From Calditrichota bacterium (lineage in GTDB: Bacteria; Calditrichota; Calditrichia; Calditrichales; J004), in assembly GCA_013112635.1 (NCBI GenBank), contig JABFGF010000001.1:372001-436000 (forward strand): 64,000 nucleotides of DNA. The letters run 5' to 3'. Shown piece after piece: positions 55,930 through 64,000 of the stretch (its first letter is position 1; the number at the start of each line of letters is the position of its first letter). The translations under genes and the position numbers were made by a program. The notes below the pieces were generated by a model. That model had not been told where the DNA came from and did no database searches. It saw only the letters and a list, made by a program, of their open reading frames with translations.

Positions 55930-58900
55930 ATGTTAAAAAAGTATAAATCAATAATATTTCTCCTTTTTGCCAACTGTGCATTTGCACAATCGCCCCATAA
56001 AATTTTTATAAATGAATTTCTGGCTTCAAATGTTTCGAATGATGCAGACATTGTTGATTTTGATGATTACTCTGACTGGATTGAACTTTACAATGATGAA
56101 GATTTTGATGTTGATATCGGCGGTTATTTTTTAACAGATGATTTTGACAATCCCATGCGCTGGGAAATTCCGGCAAATACAATCCTGCCTGCAAAAAGTT
56201 TTTTACGTTTTTGGGCTGACGGTTATAATGACAAACCAGGGAATACTTACTCGCGGCCATACCTGGATAAAAACTTGGATCCTATTTATTTTACTACAAA
56301 ATATTACCATCTTAATTTTAAACTTAGCCGTGCAGGAGAACAGATTGGGTTGTTTGATCAAGCTGGCTCAGTAGTTGATTCAATAAGTTTTGGATTGCAA
56401 TTGCGCGACGTTTCCATGGGAAGATATCCGGATGGAGCAGATGATTGGTTTTATTTTAGTGAACCAACGGCCGGAAAGCCAAATAACACACAACCAACCA
56501 AAAACACAGAATATTCTCAGGGGCCTGAGATAGATTTGCCTAGTGGGTTATACGGTGGTAACCAATTAGTAAATATCTTTTTAAATGATGAAATCAAGAC
56601 CACTTTCACTCTTAATGGCTCTAAGCCATTTTATCTATCGGATTCCCTTGAAACAGGGCTAACAATTACGAACAATACAATATTAAGAAGTAGGAATTTT
56701 GAAAACGATAAGTTAGCAAGTCCGGTAATTACCCGTTCTTATTTTGTTGATGAGGAGACTTTACTTCCGGTTATTTCTATTGCTGCACCACCAAAAAGTT
56801 TATGGGATGATAAAGTTGGCATATATGAAAACAATTTCAAACAAAGAGAAATACCAATCTATTTTGAATACTTTGAAAAAGACGGAAGATTAGGGTTTGC
56901 CCAGAATGCGGGTTTAAGGCTGACAGGGCAGGCATCGCTTTATTATGGGCAAAAATCATTTACAATTACGGCACGAGAGCGATATGGTAAAGATGAATTT
57001 AATTTTCAGGTTTTTGCTGATAGGGAACTAAACAGTTTTAAAACATTATATTTGCGAAATGCGGGTTATCCTGATAACCAGAATACTTTTTTTAGGGATG
57101 GTTTGGCTGCCCGCCTTGTACAAAATAAAATGGATATTGATGTCCAGGCCTATTCTCCGGCTGTTGTTTTTATTAATGGTGAATATTGGGGTATATATAA
57201 TATCCGTGACAAAATAAATGCTGAGTATTTGGCCTCGATTCATAACATTAATCCGGATGATATAGATTTGTTGGAATATACAGGAAGTTTTACTCCTGAA
57301 GTGATGGAAGGGAATGCCAATAATTACAATGAATTTTTTAATTTTATCGATGAAAATGATTTAACCATCACAGAGAATTACTATACTGTAGAAAACTGGA
57401 TGGATATTGATGAATATATCAACTATCAAATCTGCGAAATTTTTTATGACAATGTTATTTGGCCAGCAGAAAACATGCGAATGTGGCGGGAGCGCAAACA
57501 TGGTAAAAAATGGCGTTGGATTTTGCATGATATTGATTTTGGACTTGGTATGCCGAATTTGCAGTTCTCTGGTTTTACAAACAACACTTTAAGGCATGCA
57601 ACATCTTCTAAACAAAAAGATAATCCTCCCCCTTGGTCAACACTCATTTTTAGAAAACTCCTGCAAAATGATGATTTTAGAATAAAATTTATTCAGGCTT
57701 TCTCAACTTATCTGAATACGGTTTTTCACCCTGATACGACGGTAACTAAGCTTAATATGCTTCGAAGTAATATAGATGCAGAGATGCCCCGCCATATTAG
57801 CCGCTGGCGAAATGAATCAGGGTACGGCAACCCAATCCCGGATTATTTTACCTGGCTTGGTCACGTTGATAGAATGAGGCAATTTGTTTTGAACAGGCCT
57901 GAATACCAAAGAGAACATATCGAAGAGTATTTTGGACTTCCAGGTCAATCAGAAATTACTTTTGAAATAAGTGAACCCGGCTCCGGAACAATTCGCATTA
58001 ATAGTATGGCTTCAATAAAAGAAGAAGATTTTCATCTTTATTTTAAAGGTGTACCTCTAAAGCTACAAGCAATCCCAAATGTGGGGTTTAGGTTTGTTAA
58101 ATGGAGTGGGGTAGCTGATTCTCTGCAGAATTCAATCACAGTTAGTGTTGACAAGGAATCAATGACAATTCAAGCTATATTTGAGCCTGTCACAATTAAC
58201 ACTATCCCATCGGTTGTTTCCTCTAATTTGGTGTTGGCTTCAATCAATTCTCCGTATTATGCATCTACAGATATTTTGATTGACTCAAGTGTGACACTTA
58301 GAGTAGAAGAGGGTGTTGAAATTATGATGCCCGAAGAGGCAAGTTTTATTGTCTGTGGTAATTTATTGATTGAAGGCACAGAGCAAAAACCAGTGACAAT
58401 TCAACCAAATGAAAATTCTCAATCCTGGGGCGCTATTAGCTTTGTAAATGCTTCAGATTCTTCTATTTTGAACTATCTAAATATTGCTGGTGCAACAAAA
58501 GGCCCAAATTTTGAACGCGATCGGGCAGCTATATCCGGGCATAATTCAAGTTTTACTTTAAATAATGTAAAGGTTAACAACAGTCTGGCGCCAGTTTTCG
58601 CCAGGTTTGGAAAAGTGTCAATTAAAAATTCATATTTCACGATGGATATTTCCGGTGATTTAATAAATATTATTGGGGCAAAGTCAGCCCTTGTTGAGAA
58701 TTGTGAATTTAAAGGAAATAACGAGTTCGACACCGATGCCATTGATTTTGATCAGGTTGAAAACGGGGTTATCCGAAATAACCGGATTTACAATTTTTAT
58801 GGTTTTAATAGTGATGCAATTGATCTTGGCGAGGGGTCAAAAAATATTCTGGTTGAAAACAACATCATTTATAATATTCAGGATAAAGGCATTTCCATTG

Positions 58901-60567
58901 GTCATGGTTCAACCGCAACCATTAAAAGAAACCTTATTTTAAACTGCGATATGGGCATTGGTATAAAAGATTTTGATTCCTTTGGATATGTTGAGCATAA
59001 CACATTTTATGGTAATAATTATAGTATTGCCTGCTTTGAAAAAAATATTGGTGAAGGCGGTGGATCGGCTGAAATAGTAAACTCTATTCTGGCAAATAGC
59101 AAAAGCGCTTCCATTTTAGTTGATCTCCAAAGTAGTGTCTTAACTTCATACACCTTGTCAAACACAGATATTATAAATGGTGAGTTTAATATTAAATCTG
59201 AACCCGGTTTTCTAAATAATTTAAGGCTAACTTCTGGTTCTTCGGCAATTAATAAAGGAAATCCGGACCTACCATCGGATCCTGACGGCAGCTTACCTGA
59301 CTTAGGTGCTTTTCCGTTTAGCCCTGAATCTCAGCATAACCTGGTCATAAATGAAATTCATTACAATCCACTTGAAGGGCCGGATTATCAATTTATTGAA
59401 ATTATAAATGTATCAGCAGAAGAAATCTCAATAGATAATCTACAGCTTTCCGGGGATGTGACTTATACTTTTCCGGCTGGTAAAATGGATGCAGGAGAGA
59501 TTTGCATAATCGCTAAGGATGCTGCAAAGCACCAGGGAAACAGTTTTAAAGTTTATCAATGGGATAGCGGCGCATTATCAACAAATGACGGCGCAATATT
59601 CATTAAAAACGAGATTGGAAATTTTATAGATTTTGTCAATTACGATAGCCGGTATTGGTGGCCGGAACGTGCAAGTGGATCAGGTTCATCTTTGGAATTA
59701 CATGCAACATCTTTGGAAAACATGGTTTCTTCTTCATGGAGAGCAAGCTATATTTCAGGTGGGTCGCCAGGAGAACCAAATAATGCTGTGGTAATCGATG
59801 GATTATATATTAATGAATTTCTTGCAAGCAATAGCTTAGTTAACGTGGATGAATTTGGCGAAAATGATGACTGGATTGAAATTTATAATGCCAATCCATG
59901 GCCGGTTAATACAAGCGGATTGTTTATCAATGATAATTTTTCAAGAACCTCAAAATACTTAATTCCATTTTCAAATCCGGAAAAAACAATTGTTCCTGCA
60001 AATGGATATCTTCTTTTTTGGGCAGATGGACAGCCTGAACAAGGCCCATTACATTTAAATTTTAAATTAGCTAAACTGGGTGAGCAGATAGCAATTGCCC
60101 AGCTTATAGAAAACGATACTCTGCTCATCGACTCACTGACATACTCAGAACAAACAACAGATATTTCTTATGGCCGCACACCTGATGGCTCAATTACCTG
60201 GGATTATTTCAGCAATCCAACACCTTATGCCTCGAATAAAGCCACAAGCATTAAAGCTCCAATTAAAAAGCTAATACATTTTTCTTTATCCCAAAACTAT
60301 CCAAATCCCTTTAACCCTGTCACCACAATCGAATACACAGTAAGGGCGTATAGTGCGCCCCAACATATTGAGCTGTCTATATACAACATTCTTGGTCAAA
60401 AGGTAGCAACGCTGGTAAATAAAAAACAACCTGCGGGGAACTACAAAGTCATTTGGGATGCCAGTAGTTTTGCCAGTGGAATTTACATTTATCGATTAGA
60501 AACAAGTTCTTCAACAGGATCAGGAAACAAGCAAATCAAAACAAAAAAACTTATACTTTTAAAGTAG
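55930..60567 (+). CDS. Giant secreted CotH-like protein with lamin-tail and beta-helix domains
   Basis: 1545 residues. Signal peptide about 1-20. Domains in order: lamin-tail domain (about 25-180, FINEFLASNVSNDADIVDFD and DDYSDWIELYND), a chitobiase C-terminal-like segment (about 195-275), a CotH kinase-like domain (about 290-565: LYLRNAGYPDNQNTFFRDGL, GEYWGIYNIRDK, WRWILHDIDFGLG), an InlB-type repeat (about 675-752, RFVKWSGVADSL), a right-handed beta-helix (about 760-1090), two further lamin-tail domains (about 1137-1260 and 1291-1420, LYINEFLASNSLVNVDEFGE), and the sorting tail (about 1452-1545). CotH proteins of spores phosphorylate proteins; whether this bacterial surface form does is unknown. 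It is followed after five bases by the next gene. Confidence 0.87.
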   Translation: MLKKYKSIIFLLFANCAFAQSPHKIFINEFLASNVSNDADIVDFDDYSDWIELYNDEDFDVDIGGYFLTDDFDNPMRWEIPANTILPAKSFLRFWADGYNDKPGNTYSRPYLDKNLDPIYFTTKYYHLNFKLSRAGEQIGLFDQAGSVVDSISFGLQLRDVSMGRYPDGADDWFYFSEPTAGKPNNTQPTKNTEYSQGPEIDLPSGLYGGNQLVNIFLNDEIKTTFTLNGSKPFYLSDSLETGLTITNNTILRSRNFENDKLASPVITRSYFVDEETLLPVISIAAPPKSLWDDKVGIYENNFKQREIPIYFEYFEKDGRLGFAQNAGLRLTGQASLYYGQKSFTITARERYGKDEFNFQVFADRELNSFKTLYLRNAGYPDNQNTFFRDGLAARLVQNKMDIDVQAYSPAVVFINGEYWGIYNIRDKINAEYLASIHNINPDDIDLLEYTGSFTPEVMEGNANNYNEFFNFIDENDLTITENYYTVENWMDIDEYINYQICEIFYDNVIWPAENMRMWRERKHGKKWRWILHDIDFGLGMPNLQFSGFTNNTLRHATSSKQKDNPPPWSTLIFRKLLQNDDFRIKFIQAFSTYLNTVFHPDTTVTKLNMLRSNIDAEMPRHISRWRNESGYGNPIPDYFTWLGHVDRMRQFVLNRPEYQREHIEEYFGLPGQSEITFEISEPGSGTIRINSMASIKEEDFHLYFKGVPLKLQAIPNVGFRFVKWSGVADSLQNSITVSVDKESMTIQAIFEPVTINTIPSVVSSNLVLASINSPYYASTDILIDSSVTLRVEEGVEIMMPEEASFIVCGNLLIEGTEQKPVTIQPNENSQSWGAISFVNASDSSILNYLNIAGATKGPNFERDRAAISGHNSSFTLNNVKVNNSLAPVFARFGKVSIKNSYFTMDISGDLINIIGAKSALVENCEFKGNNEFDTDAIDFDQVENGVIRNNRIYNFYGFNSDAIDLGEGSKNILVENNIIYNIQDKGISIGHGSTATIKRNLILNCDMGIGIKDFDSFGYVEHNTFYGNNYSIACFEKNIGEGGGSAEIVNSILANSKSASILVDLQSSVLTSYTLSNTDIINGEFNIKSEPGFLNNLRLTSGSSAINKGNPDLPSDPDGSLPDLGAFPFSPESQHNLVINEIHYNPLEGPDYQFIEIINVSAEEISIDNLQLSGDVTYTFPAGKMDAGEICIIAKDAAKHQGNSFKVYQWDSGALSTNDGAIFIKNEIGNFIDFVNYDSRYWWPERASGSGSSLELHATSLENMVSSSWRASYISGGSPGEPNNAVVIDGLYINEFLASNSLVNVDEFGENDDWIEIYNANPWPVNTSGLFINDNFSRTSKYLIPFSNPEKTIVPANGYLLFWADGQPEQGPLHLNFKLAKLGEQIAIAQLIENDTLLIDSLTYSEQTTDISYGRTPDGSITWDYFSNPTPYASNKATSIKAPIKKLIHFSLSQNYPNPFNPVTTIEYTVRAYSAPQHIELSIYNILGQKVATLVNKKQPAGNYKVIWDASSFASGIYIYRLETSSSTGSGNKQIKTKKLILLK

Positions 60568-60572
60568 AAATT

Positions 60573-62780
60573 ATGAATCGATTATTAATACTTTTTTTAA
60601 TAGTACCAATTGTATTTGTTCAGGCTCAATGGGAAATTTTAAATGTGGGGCCAAATGGCAATCCAAGGGATATTGATTTTGTTGGTGAACAGGACGGCTG
60701 GATTGCCAGTGAAAACTCATTGTTAAAAACTACAGATGGTGGGGAATCATGGCAGGAATTAAATCTCAATTGGAGATTAAATAGTATTGATTTTGTAACA
60801 ACCCAAACTGGCTGGGCAAACGGGTATAACAGTGGATGGAATGAAGTAATCTTAAAATCAGAAAATGGCGGATTTAACTGGGATCTTAAATATCAATATG
60901 ATGGTGGGTATACTCGTGATATATACGCGTTGAGTGATGATACAGTTTTTGCTGTTGGTACATCGATAATTAGTACTTTTAATGGTGGGGAAACCTGGTC
61001 TGTTTATTCACCAAGCACTCAAAATGTACAATTGGAATCTATTGTATTTTTTAACCGGCAAATAGGAATTGTATCCGGTGGCATTTATAACTATCCTGAA
61101 TATAATTCAATATTATTAAAAACACAGGATGGCGGAATCAGCTGGCAGGAAGTAATTATTTCAGAGTTTAGAAATATTTTTGAAATGCAATTAATAAATG
61201 ATTCAATTCTGTTCTTTTCTGCAGAAAGCGACACGGGCAGAGGAATTCAGTTATGTATGTCGGTTGATTCTCTAAAAAGCTGGAACGTTTTAAATATGTT
61301 TGAAAATCTATATTTTGAGGTTGTACTTCCTTTCCATGCTATTTCGGAAGATTCAATTTTTGCAGTCGCCGGAGAATATAATGACACAACCGGTGCTTAT
61401 TCATCCCGTATTGTAAAAAGTATAAATTCAGGTGAAGATTGGCAGATCATTAAAGAATTGCCTTCCTGGGGTTTTAATAAAATCTTTATAAATAAAAATA
61501 GAGGACACCTTATTGGAACTGTAGGTGTTAACGGTGGAATAACAAGTGCCTATGGACCGGTAATTTACGGTAGCGTAGATGCCGGAGAAAATTGGAATAT
61601 AAAGAAAATGAGTTACCCGTATAGCGATCTGTTTTTTGTAGATGAGAATAAAGGATTTGTTACCGGTGGCAGCGATGATATTCATTTTCAAACAGGTGAG
61701 TTGTTTATAACAAATGATGGCGGCAATTCCTGGGAACTATCGCTTATAACAGGTGGAAACTCAGGCCCAATTGAGTTTGCAAATGATAATGTAGGGTTTT
61801 TAATTAGTTCTCAAAAAAGCATATTTAAAACAAGCGATAGCGGTTTTAGCTGGTCGAAGCTTTATAGCGGATCAAATATTTGGGATATACAGTTTTTAAA
61901 TGAAAATAGTGGGTGGATGTCCAGAACGATATCAAATAACGCAACAATTTTGTCCACTAATGATGGCGGTGAGAATTGGGAATCTGAATACAGTGTGGTT
62001 GTAGGTAATTCATATTTGGGCTTTAAATGTATTTTTATGATTAATGAGAACTTTGGTTGGGCCGTTGGTGATGAAGGGATAATTGCAAAATTTAATGATG
62101 GGGATTGGGATTCAATTAGAAGTTTTACAAATTTGCCTCTTAATTCAGTTTTCTTTGTAGATGCAAACCATGGCTGGGTTAGTGCTGGCTATAACCCGGA
62201 AAACCAATTACTTTTTTATACTGATGATGGAGGGGAAAGTTGGAGTTCAAAAAAGTTCGATTTCAGAATAGAGGATTTATTTTTTCAGGATAATAATAAG
62301 GGCTGGATAGCAGGATGGGATTCTATGTGGAAAGGGTTGGTTATGCAATCTGAAAATGGAGGTAAAGACTGGCAGGTTTTAATTGATAGCCTGAAAGCTC
62401 CAATTACTTCCCTTCATTTTAAGAATGGACAAGCGTGGGCTGCTGGAGGACAAGGGTTGATATTGCATTCCGATGATGGCGTAAACTGGATTGAACAGCC
62501 AAATATTATTCCTGAAAGCGCGAAGCTATATCAAAATTATCCTAACCCATTTAATCCAAAAACATTTATTAATTATGACTTGCACACTTCGGATTATGTA
62601 GATCTTAGCATTTATAATGTTCTTGGTCAAAAGGTGGAAACTCTGGTATCCCAAAAACAAAATGCTGGTAATTACAAAGTAGAGTGGGACGCAGCCCGAT
62701 TTGCCAGTGGGATCTATATGTACCAGTTAAAAACAAGCGATGGAAATATACAGACAAGGAAATTGGTGGTATTAAAATGA
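60573..62780 (+). CDS. Secreted YCF48/BNR-repeat propeller with sorting domain (copy 2)
   Basis: 735 residues, paralogous to the product of 53323 throughout: a signal peptide ending VFVQAQ, then WEILNVGPNGNPRDIDFVGE, and repeats with KTTDGGESWQEL, KTQDGGISWQEV, TNDGGNSWELS and STNDGGENWESE. The last repeat GVNWIEQP and the preceding AAGGQGLILHSDD match the other copy. The sorting tail is about 648-735 (NYPNPFNPKTFINYDL, ending RKLVVLK). It lies five bases after the CotH gene and is the last gene of the cluster. No strong terminator is visible in the 224 bases before dnaE. Confidence 0.87.
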   Translation: MNRLLILFLIVPIVFVQAQWEILNVGPNGNPRDIDFVGEQDGWIASENSLLKTTDGGESWQELNLNWRLNSIDFVTTQTGWANGYNSGWNEVILKSENGGFNWDLKYQYDGGYTRDIYALSDDTVFAVGTSIISTFNGGETWSVYSPSTQNVQLESIVFFNRQIGIVSGGIYNYPEYNSILLKTQDGGISWQEVIISEFRNIFEMQLINDSILFFSAESDTGRGIQLCMSVDSLKSWNVLNMFENLYFEVVLPFHAISEDSIFAVAGEYNDTTGAYSSRIVKSINSGEDWQIIKELPSWGFNKIFINKNRGHLIGTVGVNGGITSAYGPVIYGSVDAGENWNIKKMSYPYSDLFFVDENKGFVTGGSDDIHFQTGELFITNDGGNSWELSLITGGNSGPIEFANDNVGFLISSQKSIFKTSDSGFSWSKLYSGSNIWDIQFLNENSGWMSRTISNNATILSTNDGGENWESEYSVVVGNSYLGFKCIFMINENFGWAVGDEGIIAKFNDGDWDSIRSFTNLPLNSVFFVDANHGWVSAGYNPENQLLFYTDDGGESWSSKKFDFRIEDLFFQDNNKGWIAGWDSMWKGLVMQSENGGKDWQVLIDSLKAPITSLHFKNGQAWAAGGQGLILHSDDGVNWIEQPNIIPESAKLYQNYPNPFNPKTFINYDLHTSDYVDLSIYNVLGQKVETLVSQKQNAGNYKVEWDAARFASGIYMYQLKTSDGNIQTRKLVVLK

Positions 62781-63004
62781 CTTTTATTTTCAAAAGCAGA
62801 CTAATTGTTTGCGAAAAACAAAATTAATCAGAGGCACATTAAAATTTTTCGTACTTAGCGATAAAGAATATCAAATATTCTTTTTTTCCTTTTGCTATTA
62901 TTCACCCTCCAATCTAAATTTGACAAACTGCATTCAAGTGATCAATCTCATCTCACTTTTTAGTTTTCGAAATACATTCACAATTTTATAAGAGGGCGTT
63001 TAAT

Positions 63005-64000
63005 TTGTCTTTTGTTCACTTACACAGTCACACACATTATTCGTTATTAGACGGTGCCGGCCGCTTAAATGATATGGTAAATAAAGCCGGTGATTTAGGT
63101 ATGAATGCCCTGGCTATCACCGACCATGGCAACCTTTTTGGATCGGTTGAGTTTTACAATGCCTGCAAAAAGAAAAACATAAAACCAATTATTGGTTGTG
63201 AAGCCTATATCGCACCGGGTAAACATGACTTTCGCCAAAAGATGGAAGGCGAGAAGAACTATTATCACCTGATTTTGCTGGCCAAAAATCAAACCGGCTT
63301 TAAAAACCTGATAAAGCTTTCATCAATCGCATATCTTGATGGAATGTATTACAAACCACGAATAGATTTCGATCTACTCACTCAATATTCCGAAGGATTA
63401 ATTGCTACATCTGCTTGTATGAGCGGACCAATTGCCTGGAAGCTGCGTCAGGGTAAAAAAGCTGAAGCAATAAAAATGGCTGAAGATTATCTCACACTTT
63501 TTGGGGATGATTTTTATTTTGAAATCCAGGATCATCAAATCCCGGAAGAACAGCATGTATACCCGCAAGTTTATGATTTGGCCAAAGAAATGGGTGTTAA
63601 GGTTGTCGCAACAAATGACACACATTATCTTGACCATGGCGATCATGAAGCACACGATATCTTGATTTGCCTGCAAACCGGAAAAGACCGTGACGATCCA
63701 AACCGTATGCGATATGGCACAGAGCAGTTGTACATGAAGTCGCCTGATGAAATGTTCAATCTTTTTAAAGATAAACCGCATGTTTTAGAGAATACGCTTG
63801 AAATTGCTGATAAAATTAATCTTGAACTGGATTTTAGTGCCCGCCACTTGCCAACATTTAAAATACCGGAAAGCGAAGGAAATCTTTCTGAGGATGATTT
63901 TTTGAAGACCCTTGCTTTACGGGGTGCGGAAAAAAAATTTTCTAATGTTTCAAAAGAGGTTATAGATCGAATAGATTTTGAACTTGGTGTGATTAGAGAT
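63005..64000 (+). CDS. dnaE: DNA polymerase III alpha subunit, N-terminal part (3' partial)
   Basis: 332 codons are visible, open to the window edge. TTG at 63005 is the start, with AGAGGG upstream. The protein begins SFVHLHSHTHYSLLDGAG, the PHP domain of replicative polymerases, followed by LAITDHGNLFGSVEFYNAC, YHLILLAKN and GMYYKPRIDFD. The stretch LSEDDFLKTLALRGAEK near the end is the usual join to the palm region. It is the catalytic subunit of chromosomal replication. The rest of the gene, including the polymerase aspartates, lies beyond the window. Confidence 0.96.
   Translation, partial: MSFVHLHSHTHYSLLDGAGRLNDMVNKAGDLGMNALAITDHGNLFGSVEFYNACKKKNIKPIIGCEAYIAPGKHDFRQKMEGEKNYYHLILLAKNQTGFKNLIKLSSIAYLDGMYYKPRIDFDLLTQYSEGLIATSACMSGPIAWKLRQGKKAEAIKMAEDYLTLFGDDFYFEIQDHQIPEEQHVYPQVYDLAKEMGVKVVATNDTHYLDHGDHEAHDILICLQTGKDRDDPNRMRYGTEQLYMKSPDEMFNLFKDKPHVLENTLEIADKINLELDFSARHLPTFKIPESEGNLSEDDFLKTLALRGAEKKFSNVSKEVIDRIDFELGVIRD

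Noticed and set aside
62809-62991. 60-residue reading frame before dnaE
   Set aside because: It has a TTG start without a ribosome-binding site, is AT-rich and Phe/Ser-rich, and has no recognisable family.
63398-63781. 127-residue minus-strand reading frame
   Set aside because: It is a shadow of the polymerase gene, whose PHP motifs are unmistakable.

Overview
The window reads as ordinary, densely coded bacterial chromosome from an AT-rich member of the FCB group. My best guess is Calditrichota (Caldithrix relatives), with Ignavibacteria and Marinimicrobia as alternatives. The support is: eight secreted proteins ending in a C-terminal module with NYPNPFNP and IYNLLGQKV, the type IX-secretion-like tail common in these phyla; an M49 dipeptidyl peptidase III with a five-residue HEXXH zinc motif, a form I recall from Caldithrix; an archaeal-type HMG-CoA synthase/thiolase/DUF35 trio; and a very large hybrid two-component sensor of the HTCS type. 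The assignment rests on recognition, not on a search.

Layout. Positions 1-14217 hold mostly housekeeping and metabolic genes: the tail of an unknown gene, a secreted TPR protein and a cystathionine beta-synthase-like enzyme on the minus strand, then on the plus strand a lipoprotein DPP III, pyruvate kinase, lipoate-protein ligase, an SDR, an EVE protein, the HMG-CoA synthase/thiolase/DUF35 set, free-methionine sulfoxide reductase, a Nudix hydrolase and threonine aldolase. Positions 14266-14844 hold a tRNA-Ala(GGC) gene preceded by three tandem units of 155-158 bp. Each unit begins with the first 17 bases of that tRNA and carries a structured 84-87 bp insert exactly inside the D-loop.

Positions 14911-23739 form a stress-response block: an OmpR-type response regulator and histidine kinase, a ferric-reductase-like membrane protein, and a tripartite RND efflux operon. 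The upstream regions of the regulator, the membrane protein and the efflux operon share a TGTTACA-N3-TGTTACA direct repeat, plus a second element at a constant offset of 30 bases. They are therefore probably one regulon driven by the regulator.

Positions 23907-30113 are a SUF iron-sulfur cluster operon (Rrf2 regulator, DUF59, SufB, SufC, SufD, DUF59, SufS) with an IscR-like operator over the regulator's start codon and two palindromic intergenic elements inside it. Positions 30215-36732 hold a Mur-ligase-like protein, an OmpA-family protein, a TPR protein paired with an NtrC-type regulator, and a DUF1015 protein on the opposite strand.

Positions 36949-62780 are the most accessory-looking part: a 1394-residue hybrid sensor followed by nine codirectional genes for secreted proteins (repeat propellers, a beta-helix/esterase fusion, an LRR lipoprotein, a DUF1028 protein, YCF48/BNR propellers, a CotH/LTD giant). 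Eight of them carry the sorting tail, and there is clear module swapping among them. The window ends inside the gene for DNA polymerase III alpha (63005 onward).
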